64,000 nt of DNA, taken from contig OZ241351.1 of assembly GCA_965200355.1 (NCBI GenBank), positions 3,472,001 to 3,536,000 of the forward strand. Direction: 5' to 3'. This stretch comes from Bin18 sp965200355 (lineage in GTDB: Bacteria > Desulfobacterota > Binatia > Bin18). Below are positions 36,381 through 45,424 of the stretch, one piece after another (positions within the stretch are counted from its first letter, which is position 1; every line of letters begins with the position of its first letter). The notes beneath the pieces are model-generated. The model ran no database searches. It was not told where the DNA came from and saw only the letters and a list, made by a program, of their open reading frames with translations. The translations under genes were made by a program, and so were the position numbers.

Positions 36381-37913
36381 ATGGCAGTCAAACGCCCAAG
36401 CATTGAGGCCCTGGCCGATATTGCAACCGGCTACGGTTTGGAACTGAGCGATGACGACCTGGGGTCGTTTCGGGAGCTTATGGGCGGGGTCCTGGAATCC
36501 TACGCCCGACTGGATGCCCTCACCGAGCCGAGCCTGCCGGTCGCCTATCCGCGGACACCGGGCTATCGACCCCAGCCGCACGATAACCCGCTCGGAGCCT
36601 GGTACTGGCGGACGGACATCAAGGGGGCAACCACCGGTCCGCTGGCAGGGAAAACCCTGGCCATCAAGGACAACGTGTGTGTTGCCGGCGTCCCTATGAT
36701 GAACGGCAGCAGTATTCTCGAAGGCTATACCCCGGAAATCGATGCCACCATTGTGACCCGCATTCTTGATGCTGGCGGACATATTGTGGGCAAGGCCGTG
36801 TGTGAAAATCTGTGCTTTTCCGGTGGCAGCCATACCAATGCCACCGGCCCGGTGCGCAACCCGCACGACCACAGCCGGACAACGGGCGGCTCTTCGTGTG
36901 GCAGCGGAGCCCTGGTCGCGGCTGGCGCGGTCGATATGGCGATTGGGGGCGACCAGGGCGGTTCGATTCGGATGCCGGCCTCGTGGTGCGGCATTTACGG
37001 GCATAAACCAACCTACGGCCTGGTTCCGTATACCGGTATCATGCCGATTGAAATTACCCTCGATCATACCGGGCCGATGACGCGCAGCGTCCACGATGCG
37101 GCCCTGCTGCTTGAGGTGCTGGCCGGACCAGACGGACTCGACCCGCGCCAGCAGGCCGGGCTACAGGGCCACGCCTATACCCAGGCCCTCAGCGGAGAGG
37201 TCAGCGGGCTGCGGATTGGCGTGGTGGAGGAAGGCTTTGGCTGGGACGTGTCAGAACCAGACGTGGACGCCAGCGTCAGAGAGGCGGCCCAGGCGTTTGC
37301 GCAACTCGGGGCGGCGGTCACCACCGTGTCCCTGCCCTGGCACCGCGATGGTCGGCATATCTGGAATAGCATTGCCACCGAAGGCCCAACCCTGCTGATG
37401 GTCGAAGGCGGCGGCATGGGGACCAATTGGAAAGGGCATTATACCACCAGCCTGCTTGATGCCGCGGCGCGCGGTCGGCTGACCCGTCCGAACGACCTGT
37501 CGGAAACCGTCAAAATGGTCATCTTGCTCGGGCGTTATATGCAGGAACACTATCACGGCCATTATTATGCCAAGGCCCAGAACATGGCCCGCTCCTTGAA
37601 GGCAGCCTACGATACGGCCCTGCACGACCACGACCTGCTGCTCATGCCTACCCTCCCGATGAAAGCGACCGCCATTCCCGGACCTGACGCCAGCCGTGAA
37701 GAGTATGTACAGCGGGCGCTCGAAATGCTGCACAACACCTGTCCGTTTGACGTGACCGGCCATCCGGCGCTGACGGCTCCCTGTGCGGTCTCGGCCGGCT
37801 TGCCGGTGGGCATGATGCTCATTGGCCGACACGGGGATGACGCCACCGTCCTCCGCGCCGCGGACGCCTTCGAGAAAAACGTCTTTGCCGCGCCTCTCCC
37901 GCCGCAGGCGTAG
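36381..37913 (+). CDS. Amidase-signature family hydrolase
   Basis: A 510-residue amidase. The Ser-cisSer-Lys triad is visible: K96 in LAIKDN, cis-Ser about 171-172 in TTGGSSCGSG, and nucleophile S195 in DQGGSIRMPASWCGIYG. It hydrolyses carboxamides; the exact substrate is unknown. The QGGSIRMP context resembles stand-alone aliphatic/aryl amidases of nitrile degradation rather than GatA, and no gatB or gatC is nearby. GGAGAC-type ribosome site upstream. Confidence 0.9.
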   Translation: MAVKRPSIEALADIATGYGLELSDDDLGSFRELMGGVLESYARLDALTEPSLPVAYPRTPGYRPQPHDNPLGAWYWRTDIKGATTGPLAGKTLAIKDNVCVAGVPMMNGSSILEGYTPEIDATIVTRILDAGGHIVGKAVCENLCFSGGSHTNATGPVRNPHDHSRTTGGSSCGSGALVAAGAVDMAIGGDQGGSIRMPASWCGIYGHKPTYGLVPYTGIMPIEITLDHTGPMTRSVHDAALLLEVLAGPDGLDPRQQAGLQGHAYTQALSGEVSGLRIGVVEEGFGWDVSEPDVDASVREAAQAFAQLGAAVTTVSLPWHRDGRHIWNSIATEGPTLLMVEGGGMGTNWKGHYTTSLLDAAARGRLTRPNDLSETVKMVILLGRYMQEHYHGHYYAKAQNMARSLKAAYDTALHDHDLLLMPTLPMKATAIPGPDASREEYVQRALEMLHNTCPFDVTGHPALTAPCAVSAGLPVGMMLIGRHGDDATVLRAADAFEKNVFAAPLPPQA

Positions 37914-37915
37914 GA

Positions 37916-37991
37916 AGTGGTTAGTAGTTAGTAATCAGTGGTTAGTCCCCACCCCGCCCTACTAGCCACTAGCCACTAGCCACTAGCTACT
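37916..37991. repeat. Large imperfect hairpin built of 7-bp repeats
   Basis: The left arm 37916-37946 (GTGGTTA-type heptads) pairs with the right arm 37961-37991 (ACTAGCC heptads) over 31 positions: 22 Watson-Crick, 5 G-U and 4 mismatches, with a C-rich 14-nt loop. It sits between the amidase stop and the next start. It may act as a transcript-end or spacer element between the two co-directional genes. Related heptads occur at 48321-48341 and 52665-52688. Confidence 0.65.
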
Positions 37992-38013
37992 CCCCACGAC
38001 ACAGGAGGACACC

Positions 38014-38967
38014 ATGCTCGTAGACGGCAAATGGGAAGATGACTGGCAGATGAAAAAGCGTACCGACGCCCAGGGGCGCTTTATCCGGCAGGAATCGACG
38101 TTTCGGCATTGGGTCACGCCAGACGGCTCGCCCGGTTCAACCGGAGACCGTGGCTTTCGGGCCGAGCCGGGCCGCTATCATCTGTATATTGCCTACAACT
38201 GCCCGTGGGCCTGTCGGGCCCTCATCTACCGGAAGCTGAAAAAACTGGAGGAGACCATCTCCCTGTCGGTCGCCATCCCTGAATTCACCGACCAGGGCTA
38301 TAGCTTTGGCGTATACCCCGACGCTATTCCCGACCCGCTGTTCAATATCCGCTATGTCCACGAACTCTACACCCGGGCCGACCCCCATTTTACCGGTCGT
38401 CCGACCGTTCCGGTCCTGTGGGATAAGCGGCGGAACACCATGGTCAATAATGAATCGGCTGACATCATGCGCATGTTCAATACGGCCTTTGACGCCTATG
38501 GAGACGCCTCGGTCGATTTTTACCCTGTGGACTTACGGCCTGAGATTGACGCTCTGAACGAGCGGCTGTACGAGGGCCTCAACAACGGCGTCTATCGGAC
38601 AGGATTTGCCACCAGCCAAGCGGTGTATGAGTCAGCCGTGCACGACGTGTTCACCTGCTTGGACGAATTAGAGCAACGCCTGGAGGGGCAGCCCTATCTC
38701 CTTGGCGAGCGGCTGACCGAAGCGGATTGGCGGGCGTTTGTGACCCTGATTCGTTTTGACATCGCGTATTACGGCCTCTTCAAGTGCAATCTCCGCCGTC
38801 TCATCGACTATCCTCATCTCTCGGCCTATCTCAAACGGCTGTATGCCCTGCCCGGCGTGGCCGAGACGGTGAACTTCGCGCACATCAAACGGACGTATTA
38901 TACCATTCGGAAAGTGAACCCGAGCGGCATTATCCCCGTGGGCCCGGAGCGGGTCTTTGCCGCCTGA
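38014..38967 (+). CDS. Glutathionyl-hydroquinone reductase (Xi-class GST)
   Basis: A 317-residue protein of the YqjG/ECM4/PcpF family, which reduces glutathionyl-hydroquinones using a catalytic cysteine. C63 lies in the family motif YNCPWACRA, and the thioredoxin-fold cis-Pro region reads GRPTVPVLWD. The all-alpha C-terminal domain ends near NPSGIIPVGP, a typical Xi-GST ending. An AGGAGG site lies just upstream of ATG 38014. Likely role: quinone/aromatic detoxification. Confidence 0.93.
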   Translation: MLVDGKWEDDWQMKKRTDAQGRFIRQESTFRHWVTPDGSPGSTGDRGFRAEPGRYHLYIAYNCPWACRALIYRKLKKLEETISLSVAIPEFTDQGYSFGVYPDAIPDPLFNIRYVHELYTRADPHFTGRPTVPVLWDKRRNTMVNNESADIMRMFNTAFDAYGDASVDFYPVDLRPEIDALNERLYEGLNNGVYRTGFATSQAVYESAVHDVFTCLDELEQRLEGQPYLLGERLTEADWRAFVTLIRFDIAYYGLFKCNLRRLIDYPHLSAYLKRLYALPGVAETVNFAHIKRTYYTIRKVNPSGIIPVGPERVFAA

Positions 38968-38984
38968 CCCCCTGCGGTGGGCAC

Positions 38985-40022
38985 TTACAAGCGGTCTAAC
39001 GACGGCTCGGCAATTTTCAGCAATTGCTTGCCCTGATTCTTGCCGGCAAACAGCCGCAAAAACGTGCGCGGCGCGTTTTCAAAGCCCTCCTGAATGTCCT
39101 CCTGAAAGGTCAACTGGGCGCTGGTAATCCATGCCGTCAGATCTTGGGCCGCCGGCCCAAACCGGGCGGCGTAGTCGATCACAATAAAGCCCTCCATCCG
39201 CGCCCGCTGGATGACCAGATTCATATAGTTTTTCGGCCCGGGCGGCGGGGTGGCCGCATTATAGCGCGAAATGCCGCCACACAGCACCACTCGCGCGTTG
39301 AGCGCAATATGGGCCAGCGCCGCGTCCAGGATGTCTCCCCCAACATTATCAAAATAGATGTTGATGCCGTCTGGACAGAGCCGGCCGAGCCGCTCTTCCA
39401 CGTCTTCAGCCTGGTAATCAATGGCCGCGTCATAGTGGGCTTCTTTGGTCAGCCAGCGACATTTTTCCGGGCCGCCGGCAATCCCGATCACCCGGCAGCC
39501 CTTGATCTTGGCAATCTGCCCGGCCACCGAGCCGGTTGCCCCGGCCGCGCCCGATACGACACAGGTCTCACCGGCTTTGGGCTGTCCGATATCCAGCATC
39601 CCGAAATACGCGGTCAGGCCCGTCACGCCCAGGACGCCCAGCGGCCAGGTGAGGGGAGCGTCAGCCGGAATTTTTGTCGGCGGCATCAGACCGCCCCGTT
39701 CAGTGGCCGCGGCGTACTCCTGCCAGCCAAAGCCACCCTGTACGCACTCACCCGGACGAAAGCTCGGATGGCGCGACTCCACGACCTGGCCCACGCTCAG
39801 GGCTCGCATGACCTCCCCAATCTGGACCGGCGGAATATAGCTCTTGCGGTCTTCGATCCAGCCGCGCATGGCCGGCTCGAAAGCCAGGTAGAGATTACGG
39901 ACCAGAAACTGGCCGTCTTCAAGCTGCGGTATCTCGGCTTCGTGGTAGGCAAAGTCCGATTCCTTGACCAGACCCTGGGGGCGGCAGGCCAAGCGCCATT
40001 GGCGATTGATAGGCTGGCTCAC
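38985..40022 (-). CDS. NADP-dependent oxidoreductase, MDR/leukotriene B4 dehydrogenase-like
   Basis: A 345-residue zinc-free medium-chain reductase. It has a GroES-like N-terminal domain, then the Rossmann motif VSGAAGATGSVAGQIAKIKG near residue 155, and DNVGGDILDAAL. It is related to curcumin/alkenal reductases (CurA) reducing activated double bonds. The true start is GTG at 40022 (VSQPINRQW) with AAGGAG 7 nt upstream. The open frame continues upstream to 40736, but that part is an unrelated ATPase relic and antisense sequence. Confidence 0.9.
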   Translation of the reverse strand: MSQPINRQWRLACRPQGLVKESDFAYHEAEIPQLEDGQFLVRNLYLAFEPAMRGWIEDRKSYIPPVQIGEVMRALSVGQVVESRHPSFRPGECVQGGFGWQEYAAATERGGLMPPTKIPADAPLTWPLGVLGVTGLTAYFGMLDIGQPKAGETCVVSGAAGATGSVAGQIAKIKGCRVIGIAGGPEKCRWLTKEAHYDAAIDYQAEDVEERLGRLCPDGINIYFDNVGGDILDAALAHIALNARVVLCGGISRYNAATPPPGPKNYMNLVIQRARMEGFIVIDYAARFGPAAQDLTAWITSAQLTFQEDIQEGFENAPRTFLRLFAGKNQGKQLLKIAEPSLDRL

Positions 40023-40234
40023 GACTCGTCTCCTTACTTCTTCCTGATTGCCAAGTCTTATGCCCTCTACGGGAGCAGGGCAAGCCAGTGGTCGGCTGAG
40101 ATAACCCACTGCGTCATGCCCTGAGCACGCCGCTTTTGACAGACCCCGGGGGTGTGGACAAGCTGAACAGCGACGGGAACCTTCGGAACAGATAAAAGAA
40201 TTGCGCAAGCAGGAAGAGCCAATTCCGGGCGGTC

Positions 40235-40418
40235 TCATGAGCATCATTCTTTGGTGCGGCAGGCTGTCCCAGTTGAGATACACACTTTGCCCGAACTGAC
40301 GCTGATACTGCCGCGCCAGCGTTGTTTTGCCCACCTGACGGAGACCGCTCACAAAGGCCATCTTGTCAAATTCCGTAATAATCGTGTCAACGAGGCCGGT
40401 AGCCGTCCGCTCAATCAT
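40235..40418 (-). pseudogene. Truncated AAA ATPase (DUF4143-type) relic
   Basis: Reading from an ATG at 40418: MIERTATGLVDTIITEF, then ALVSG-like GLRQVGKTTLARQYQ (a Walker A with the RQVGKTT hallmark of DUF4143 ATPases) and VYLNWDSLPHQR. Similarity ends after about 60 codons, the family being about 400 residues, and the rest of the gene is not found nearby. It lies in the 528-nt stretch 40023-40550, which otherwise shows no gene. Confidence 0.6.
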
Positions 40419-40550
40419 GCGCCTATTTTTCTTTCGGACCGGCCCGAGTTGTCCCCTCGCTCGACTTGGCTTACAATCGGCTCCGAGTCTCCAGCCAGAA
40501 GACTGACCAGCTGGGGGAGACGACCTGTCACAGGAGGAAAACGAGAAAAG

Positions 40551-41453
40551 ATGATTCGTGTGACCGTATTTTCTATGGCGCTCGCCTTGCTCTTCCTGCA
40601 TCTGCCGGCCTGTAGTAAGAGCCTTATTCCAAAACTCCCCGGTTCCGGCCAATCCGCCGCCCCCACCTCGCTTGCCGAAGAGGGGCAAATCGATGCGGAC
40701 TCGCAAACCGCTCATTTTTCCGTGCCACCCCAACAACTGGCCGCCCTGTTAATTAAAACGGCCAAGGACGAGGGCTGGGCGCCCAAGCAGCGGGCGGTTG
40801 AAAACGATGAACGCTGGGTCGCGACCATTCGCGACCCGGACAAACCGCTCGGCAAGTCAGAACAGCGGGTCTTTATTGAAACCAATTCCGACAGTGGCAG
40901 CCTCATTCGGGTTGGCTCCGGCCTTGCCGCGCTCCCCGAACCGCTACTCGCCCCGCTCAAAGCCATGGTGACGACACATTATGAGCCGCCCAAGCAGGTG
41001 GCGCAGACGCCCGCCCCACGGCGAGAACGTGACTATTCCGACAAAAAGGCTCCGGTCGATGTGGTGGTCACGGCCGGGACGCCAATGCGGCCCTACCGGA
41101 AACTGGGAAAAGTCCGGTCAAGCGTGCAGCGGAATGAAAAAACCCTCTCCCAGAAAATCTGGGACGCGCCGCTCTCCCTCATCAGAGACGAAGACGAAGA
41201 AAGCACCAGCAAGACCCGTCTGTTCAACAAACTCAGCGTCAATGCCATCCGCAAGTACGGAAGTCAGGTCGATGCGATTATCAAAGCCCGCTACAAAACA
41301 CGCACCGACGGCAGCGCGTTTGCGTCCGGGTTGGCCGTGCAGTACGTCGCCACCGAGGAACGCCTGGATGAAATCGAACGCCTGCACGAGCGGGGCTATT
41401 TGAGCGATGCCGAGTACGAGGACAAACGCACAAAAATTCTGCAAGGGCTCTAA
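40551..41453 (+). CDS. Lipoprotein with C-terminal SHOCT-like motif, function unknown
   Basis: A 300-residue lipoprotein: signal MIRVTVFSMALALLFLHLPA followed directly by the lipobox Cys (LPAC). The mature part has a BamC/NlpB-like look in its first half (QTAHFSVPPQQLAALLIKTA), a charged middle, and ends with a SHOCT-type helix (LDEIERLHERGYLSDAEYE). An AGGAGG site lies upstream, though spaced 13 nt from the ATG. The open frame begins earlier at 40251, but that part is antisense to the ATPase relic. Confidence 0.7.
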   Translation: MIRVTVFSMALALLFLHLPACSKSLIPKLPGSGQSAAPTSLAEEGQIDADSQTAHFSVPPQQLAALLIKTAKDEGWAPKQRAVENDERWVATIRDPDKPLGKSEQRVFIETNSDSGSLIRVGSGLAALPEPLLAPLKAMVTTHYEPPKQVAQTPAPRRERDYSDKKAPVDVVVTAGTPMRPYRKLGKVRSSVQRNEKTLSQKIWDAPLSLIRDEDEESTSKTRLFNKLSVNAIRKYGSQVDAIIKARYKTRTDGSAFASGLAVQYVATEERLDEIERLHERGYLSDAEYEDKRTKILQGL

Positions 41454-41468
41454 GTCCGGCTGCCGGCC

Positions 41469-42461
41469 TCACTTCACCACAATCGGATTAATCGGCGAGC
41501 CGGCAGCCCCGACAATTTTGAGCGGCGTACACGCATACAGAAAAGCGTACTGGCCATCTTCCGCACAATCGGCGGCCAGGTCTTCGAGCCAATTAATCTC
41601 ACTGAACAGCACCCCGAGATTTCGCATCAGCGCCCCATGGAGCGGCACAAAACAGCCAGACTCGGGGTGGGACGTTTGTTCGCTGGCCAGGGTATCGCTG
41701 CCCAGGCTGGGAATCTCCATTGCGTAGAACCACTCCACCAGCTCAGGACTGTACGCAATCCCTGGTTCACTCATGGTCTGGACCGCGGTATCGGGCGAGT
41801 CATCCGTTGCGTTTTCACCGTAATAGGCCGCCGGCCCCTCCGTAAAAAATCGATTCAGCCAGCCGGTCCGAATCAGGACAATATCGTGTTTTTCGATGGC
41901 CAACTTTTGATAGGCAGCCGTTTGCTGTAACTCGTCCAGACTAATGCCATATCCAGCCGGCAGATGGGGTAGGTTTTTGTAGCGGGCCACATCCAGCAAG
42001 ACGCCCCGGCCGACCACGCCCCGCTCCGCTACGGGCAGAATACTGTCTTTACTGAGTCCGCCGCCCATCGTCGTTCTGGCATCATAGCCGTTATAGAGTT
42101 TGTCATCGAACCAGACGTGGCCCAAGGCGTCATACTGCGTCGTGGCCTGGAGATTGGTCATCATGACGTCATCGGCGTACTCAATCCCGCCTGGAAACGG
42201 CCGGGCTTTCCCGCTCAGATAATGGCCCTTGTCCATGACCATCATCCGGCTGGGCTGGCTGCGCCCCTTATAGCCAGGGTCCCCGTCGGGGTGACACATC
42301 CGCACCTGGAGCGTAAAGACTTTACCGTTCCGTACCGCCCGCACCCCGCGCAAGACTTCCGTCTGAGTCAGAAAATTGAGGGAACCGAGTTCATCCTCCG
42401 CCCCCCAGCGTCCCCAGTTTTTGGGCGCGTTGCGTAAGAGTTCCGTCAGCGTTTGAGCCAT
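41469..42461 (-). CDS. Cyclase-family protein (kynurenine formamidase-like hydrolase)
   Basis: A 330-residue member of the Cyclase family (metal-dependent hydrolases related to KynB formamidase). It has the family segments WGAEDELGSLNFLT, GRGVLLDVARY, DIVLIRTGWLNRFF, and HGALMRNLGVLFSEINWL near the C-terminus. The HxGTHxDxPxH metal motif of KynB is modified here (DALGHVWFDDKLYNG), as in larger cyclase-like proteins. The ATG at 42461 with AAGGAGG 6 nt upstream is the start. Confidence 0.85.
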   Translation of the reverse strand: MAQTLTELLRNAPKNWGRWGAEDELGSLNFLTQTEVLRGVRAVRNGKVFTLQVRMCHPDGDPGYKGRSQPSRMMVMDKGHYLSGKARPFPGGIEYADDVMMTNLQATTQYDALGHVWFDDKLYNGYDARTTMGGGLSKDSILPVAERGVVGRGVLLDVARYKNLPHLPAGYGISLDELQQTAAYQKLAIEKHDIVLIRTGWLNRFFTEGPAAYYGENATDDSPDTAVQTMSEPGIAYSPELVEWFYAMEIPSLGSDTLASEQTSHPESGCFVPLHGALMRNLGVLFSEINWLEDLAADCAEDGQYAFLYACTPLKIVGAAGSPINPIVVK

Positions 42462-42615
42462 ATCGGCCTCCTTCTGGAAGAATTGCAGGGAGGGATAGCA
42501 AACCTCGGATACGCGGACAAGCATTCGTCTGCCCAGGGGCCATCTTGCCCCCGCTGGCACCGGGCTTCCGTTCCTGGCAAAAAGAAGAGCACTAGACCAA
42601 CGCGGATTCAGACCC

Positions 42616-43296
42616 ATGACCCACAGACCGACCAGCAATCAATGGCAGCGCCTGTTTTTTATCCTTGGTATGGGTGTCGCCCTGTGGAGCAGCCCTCACG
42701 CCGCGGCCGAGTCGGACGGGCTGCCAACACGCGGCCAGGAGAGCTTTCGCCTGGTAGACGAGGGCGGCAATTCCACAACCGATCTGACACTAGACCCGCA
42801 TATCGCCCCGCCCCTCATTGGCCTCAACCCGACCGCTATAGTGACCGCCCCCAACGTCCTCGGATTGGTATTGCAGCAAGCTGCCGCGGCCCGACATCTG
42901 TGCTTCCTCTTTGCCGGCGTGGGGTTGGGGCTGCTTCTTTTTGCGGCCGTCCTCGTCCGGCTCACGGGCCAGACCCGGACCGTCACGGCCCTGTTTGCCC
43001 TGTGGGCCCTGGTCTTCAGCGTGTTCGCCGCGCTGCACTGGAGCGCCCTGGACACGGTTCAGCAGCAGCGCCTCCTCCTGACACGCCTGGTCCAGCACGC
43101 CGCGGACCAAGCCTCCGCGCCCGATGTCCTTATCGCCCTGGCCGCCACCCTTGCGCCGCTCCCTCGCGCGGTGCTGGCGGTCGGACACCTGAGCCTGGAC
43201 CTGCTCATCTTGGGGACGCTGCTCCTCCTGTGGCGCTACGGGCGGCGGGACCGCGCCTCATCGTTTCGGGAGGACTCACAACGCCGGGTTATCTAA
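42616..43296 (+). CDS. Exported membrane protein of unknown function
   Basis: A 226-residue protein with a signal-like N-terminus (LFFILGMGVALWSSPHAAA), a short exported region, and three further hydrophobic helices (LCFLFAGVGLGLLLFAAVL, TVTALFALWALVFSVFAA, LSLDLLILGTLLLLW) ending in a basic tail. No family recognised. Its 3' end overlaps the convergent monooxygenase gene by 21 nt. Confidence 0.55.
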   Translation: MTHRPTSNQWQRLFFILGMGVALWSSPHAAAESDGLPTRGQESFRLVDEGGNSTTDLTLDPHIAPPLIGLNPTAIVTAPNVLGLVLQQAAAARHLCFLFAGVGLGLLLFAAVLVRLTGQTRTVTALFALWALVFSVFAALHWSALDTVQQQRLLLTRLVQHAADQASAPDVLIALAATLAPLPRAVLAVGHLSLDLLILGTLLLLWRYGRRDRASSFREDSQRRVI

Positions 43297-44508
43297 AGGC
43301 AGCCCGACCCGGACCCGGCCGTGGGTTGCGCCGTTCACGTCCCACATATGAGTAAAATGGCGGGTCGCCGTACAGATATCGCGATAGGCGCGCGCAATGG
43401 GGTTGTGCATATACACGCCCCGTCCGCCGCCGGCATCCCAGATCAGGTTTGCCGCCTGGAAGGCCAGCTTGCCGGCGTAGGCCCCCGCAGCACGATATTT
43501 GGTGCGCTGCTCGGGCGACGGCAGCCGGCCGGCTTCGAGTATCTGCATGATCTCGTCGCAGTTTTTGTGGAGCAGGGCTTTGGCGGCTTCGACCGCCAGC
43601 GTCGCTTCCGAAATTTTTGTGTGTTGCAGCACCTGCCCGTGCAGACTCTGGCCGGACATGAGCGCGACCCGGCTTTTAACCTGTTCAATATAGTCGCCCA
43701 CCATGCCCTCGGCCATGCCAACCGACGCGCTGGAGATGAGAATACCGAACGTCATATAGCTGGGCGAGCGATACAGCGGCGCGCGGTTGACCTTACGTCC
43801 CGGACTGGTATTGCCGCCTTTCAGATGCCGCAGCGGCAGCGTCATATGGGTTGGAACAAACGCGCGCTCCGCTGTGACATCGTGGCTGGCCGAGCCCCGC
43901 AGTCCAATGGCGTCCCAGGTATCGAGAATCTCGAACTCGCCCTGGGGCAGAATGAGATAACGTTCTTCGGGCTTCCCGCCCGGCCCGTCTTCCACCACGG
44001 CGGCAAACAGGCACCAGTCACAGCTCGTGACGCCACTCACAAACGGAAACCGCCCGGACAGTTCATACCCGCCCCGTACTTTTCGGGCTTTGCCCAAAAG
44101 AGGAATGAGAATGCCGCTCAACAGGTTTTGTGGACTCGTGCCCCAGACCGTTTCTTGGGCCCGCGCCGGCCATTGGGCAAGCATGAAGTTATGTCCGATG
44201 TATTGGGCCAGACACCAGGCGGTTGAGCCACAGCCGCGGCCGACCGTGGTCAGAATATCGACCATACCGGACAGGTGGGCCTCGCATCCGCCATAGCGCG
44301 CCGGCTGGAGAATCCGGGCGAGACCGGCCGCCCGCAATTCCTGGCGGGTTTCAGCGGGTAAGTGTCGGATATCATCGGTGTGGGGTGCGCGTTGGCGCAG
44401 CACTGGCACCAATGCCTGGGCGCGGCGGACGAGTGCCTCACGCGGTCCAATACCTGGGGAGCGGCTGCGGCCTGATTGCGTTTTGGCCTGGGATGCAGAT
44501 TTGCGCAT
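43276..44508 (-). CDS. Acyl-CoA dehydrogenase-fold flavin monooxygenase (HsaA/HpaB-like)
   Basis: A 410-residue protein with the acyl-CoA dehydrogenase fold of two-component flavin monooxygenases. N-terminal helical domain, the segment RGCGSTAWCLAQYIGHNFML, GGYELSGRFPFVSGVTSCDW (beta domain) and a C-terminal His-rich end (TATRHFTHMWDVNG) typical of that group. It would oxidise an aromatic or sulfur/nitrogen compound using reduced flavin from a separate reductase, which is not seen here. The ATG at 44508 has GAGGAGG upstream. Confidence 0.85.
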   Translation of the reverse strand: MRKSASQAKTQSGRSRSPGIGPREALVRRAQALVPVLRQRAPHTDDIRHLPAETRQELRAAGLARILQPARYGGCEAHLSGMVDILTTVGRGCGSTAWCLAQYIGHNFMLAQWPARAQETVWGTSPQNLLSGILIPLLGKARKVRGGYELSGRFPFVSGVTSCDWCLFAAVVEDGPGGKPEERYLILPQGEFEILDTWDAIGLRGSASHDVTAERAFVPTHMTLPLRHLKGGNTSPGRKVNRAPLYRSPSYMTFGILISSASVGMAEGMVGDYIEQVKSRVALMSGQSLHGQVLQHTKISEATLAVEAAKALLHKNCDEIMQILEAGRLPSPEQRTKYRAAGAYAGKLAFQAANLIWDAGGGRGVYMHNPIARAYRDICTATRHFTHMWDVNGATHGRVRVGLPLDNPAL

Positions 44509-44700
44509 ACGGTCCTCCTCGTGTTGTGTATGCACGGCAGAGCGCGCCGAGGCAAGAGCGCGCCGGCTCGGCCGGCTTCGCCTGGGGAGTGGCTCCGTTT
44601 GACAGCTTCCCCTCACCCGCCGGTCCCCGCTCCTCCCTTGCAGGGGGGCTAGTGGATAGGCTAGGTTGCGAGCCGCAATCACAAAGACAGGAGGACCCGT

Positions 44701-45318
44701 ATGGCGGTCACCACCCTGACCCATTATTTTGATTACAAAAGTCCGTATGCCTACCTGGCCCAGGAGGAAACGTTTCAACTGGAAGACGAGTTTGCGGTGA
44801 CAGTAGACTTTTTGCCCCTGACCTTGGACATTCCCAAATTTCTGGGTTCCGCCGAGGTCGATGGCGCTGGCAAAGTCGTGCAGGAGGAGCGGAACGCCCA
44901 TCAGTGGCGACGGGTGAAATACAGCTATATGGATTGCCGCCGCGAGGCCACCCGGCGCGGTCTGACGATTCGGGGTCCCCGCCATATTTTCGACTCCTCA
45001 CTAAGCCATATCGGCATGTTGTACGCCAAGCAGCAGGGGGATTTTCGCCCCTACCACCAGACCGTGTATGAACGCTTTTGGAAGCGCGAACTCGCGATTG
45101 AAGAGCCCCAAGTGCTCAAGAACGTGCTGGAAGAAGTCGGCCTCGATACCCACGGGTTTCTCGACTATCTGAACGGCGACGGTCGCCGCGAGTTGGCACG
45201 CATCCAGGCCGAGGCCGAACAGGTGGGCGTATTTGGCGTGCCCAGCTATGTCGTCAACGGCGAGCTGTTCTGGGGTGCTGAGCGCTTAGTCCGCGTGCGC
45301 GAGCGACTGGCTGCCTAG
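44701..45318 (+). CDS. 2-hydroxychromene-2-carboxylate isomerase-like DsbA-family protein
   Basis: A 205-residue thioredoxin-fold protein of the kappa-GST/HCCA isomerase group. The signature FDYKSPYAYLA stands in place of a CxxC active site, with Ser as the glutathione-activating residue. The C-terminal segment is VFGVPSYVVNGELFWGAERL. HCCA isomerases act in naphthalene and other polyaromatic breakdown with glutathione. With the quinone reductase and monooxygenase nearby, aromatic metabolism is plausible. AGGAGG site upstream. Confidence 0.88.
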   Translation: MAVTTLTHYFDYKSPYAYLAQEETFQLEDEFAVTVDFLPLTLDIPKFLGSAEVDGAGKVVQEERNAHQWRRVKYSYMDCRREATRRGLTIRGPRHIFDSSLSHIGMLYAKQQGDFRPYHQTVYERFWKRELAIEEPQVLKNVLEEVGLDTHGFLDYLNGDGRRELARIQAEAEQVGVFGVPSYVVNGELFWGAERLVRVRERLAA

Positions 45319-45424
45319 CGCAGCCGGGGCGCAAGCAGAGCACGGGCTCCCCGGTCATGCCGTGGTTCTTGTGTTGGTGTTAGAGTCTGGCGGAGCAAGA
45401 CCCCAGGGGTAAGGCGCTGCGATT

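Noticed and set aside
36318..37094. 258-residue minus-strand frame
   Set aside because: Antisense to the amidase, whose catalytic motifs are intact.
37961..37991. CRISPR array from the regularly spaced CCACTAG units
   Set aside because: Units are 7 bp with no spacers, and there are no cas genes in the window.
39024..40124. Long plus-strand frame of 366 residues
   Set aside because: Antisense shadow of the oxidoreductase gene, with no recognisable protein features.
40023..40736. N-terminal extension of the NADP oxidoreductase (583-residue frame)
   Set aside because: The GTG at 40022 has a good ribosome site and gives the normal family length. The upstream part encodes an ATPase relic and antisense of the lipoprotein gene.
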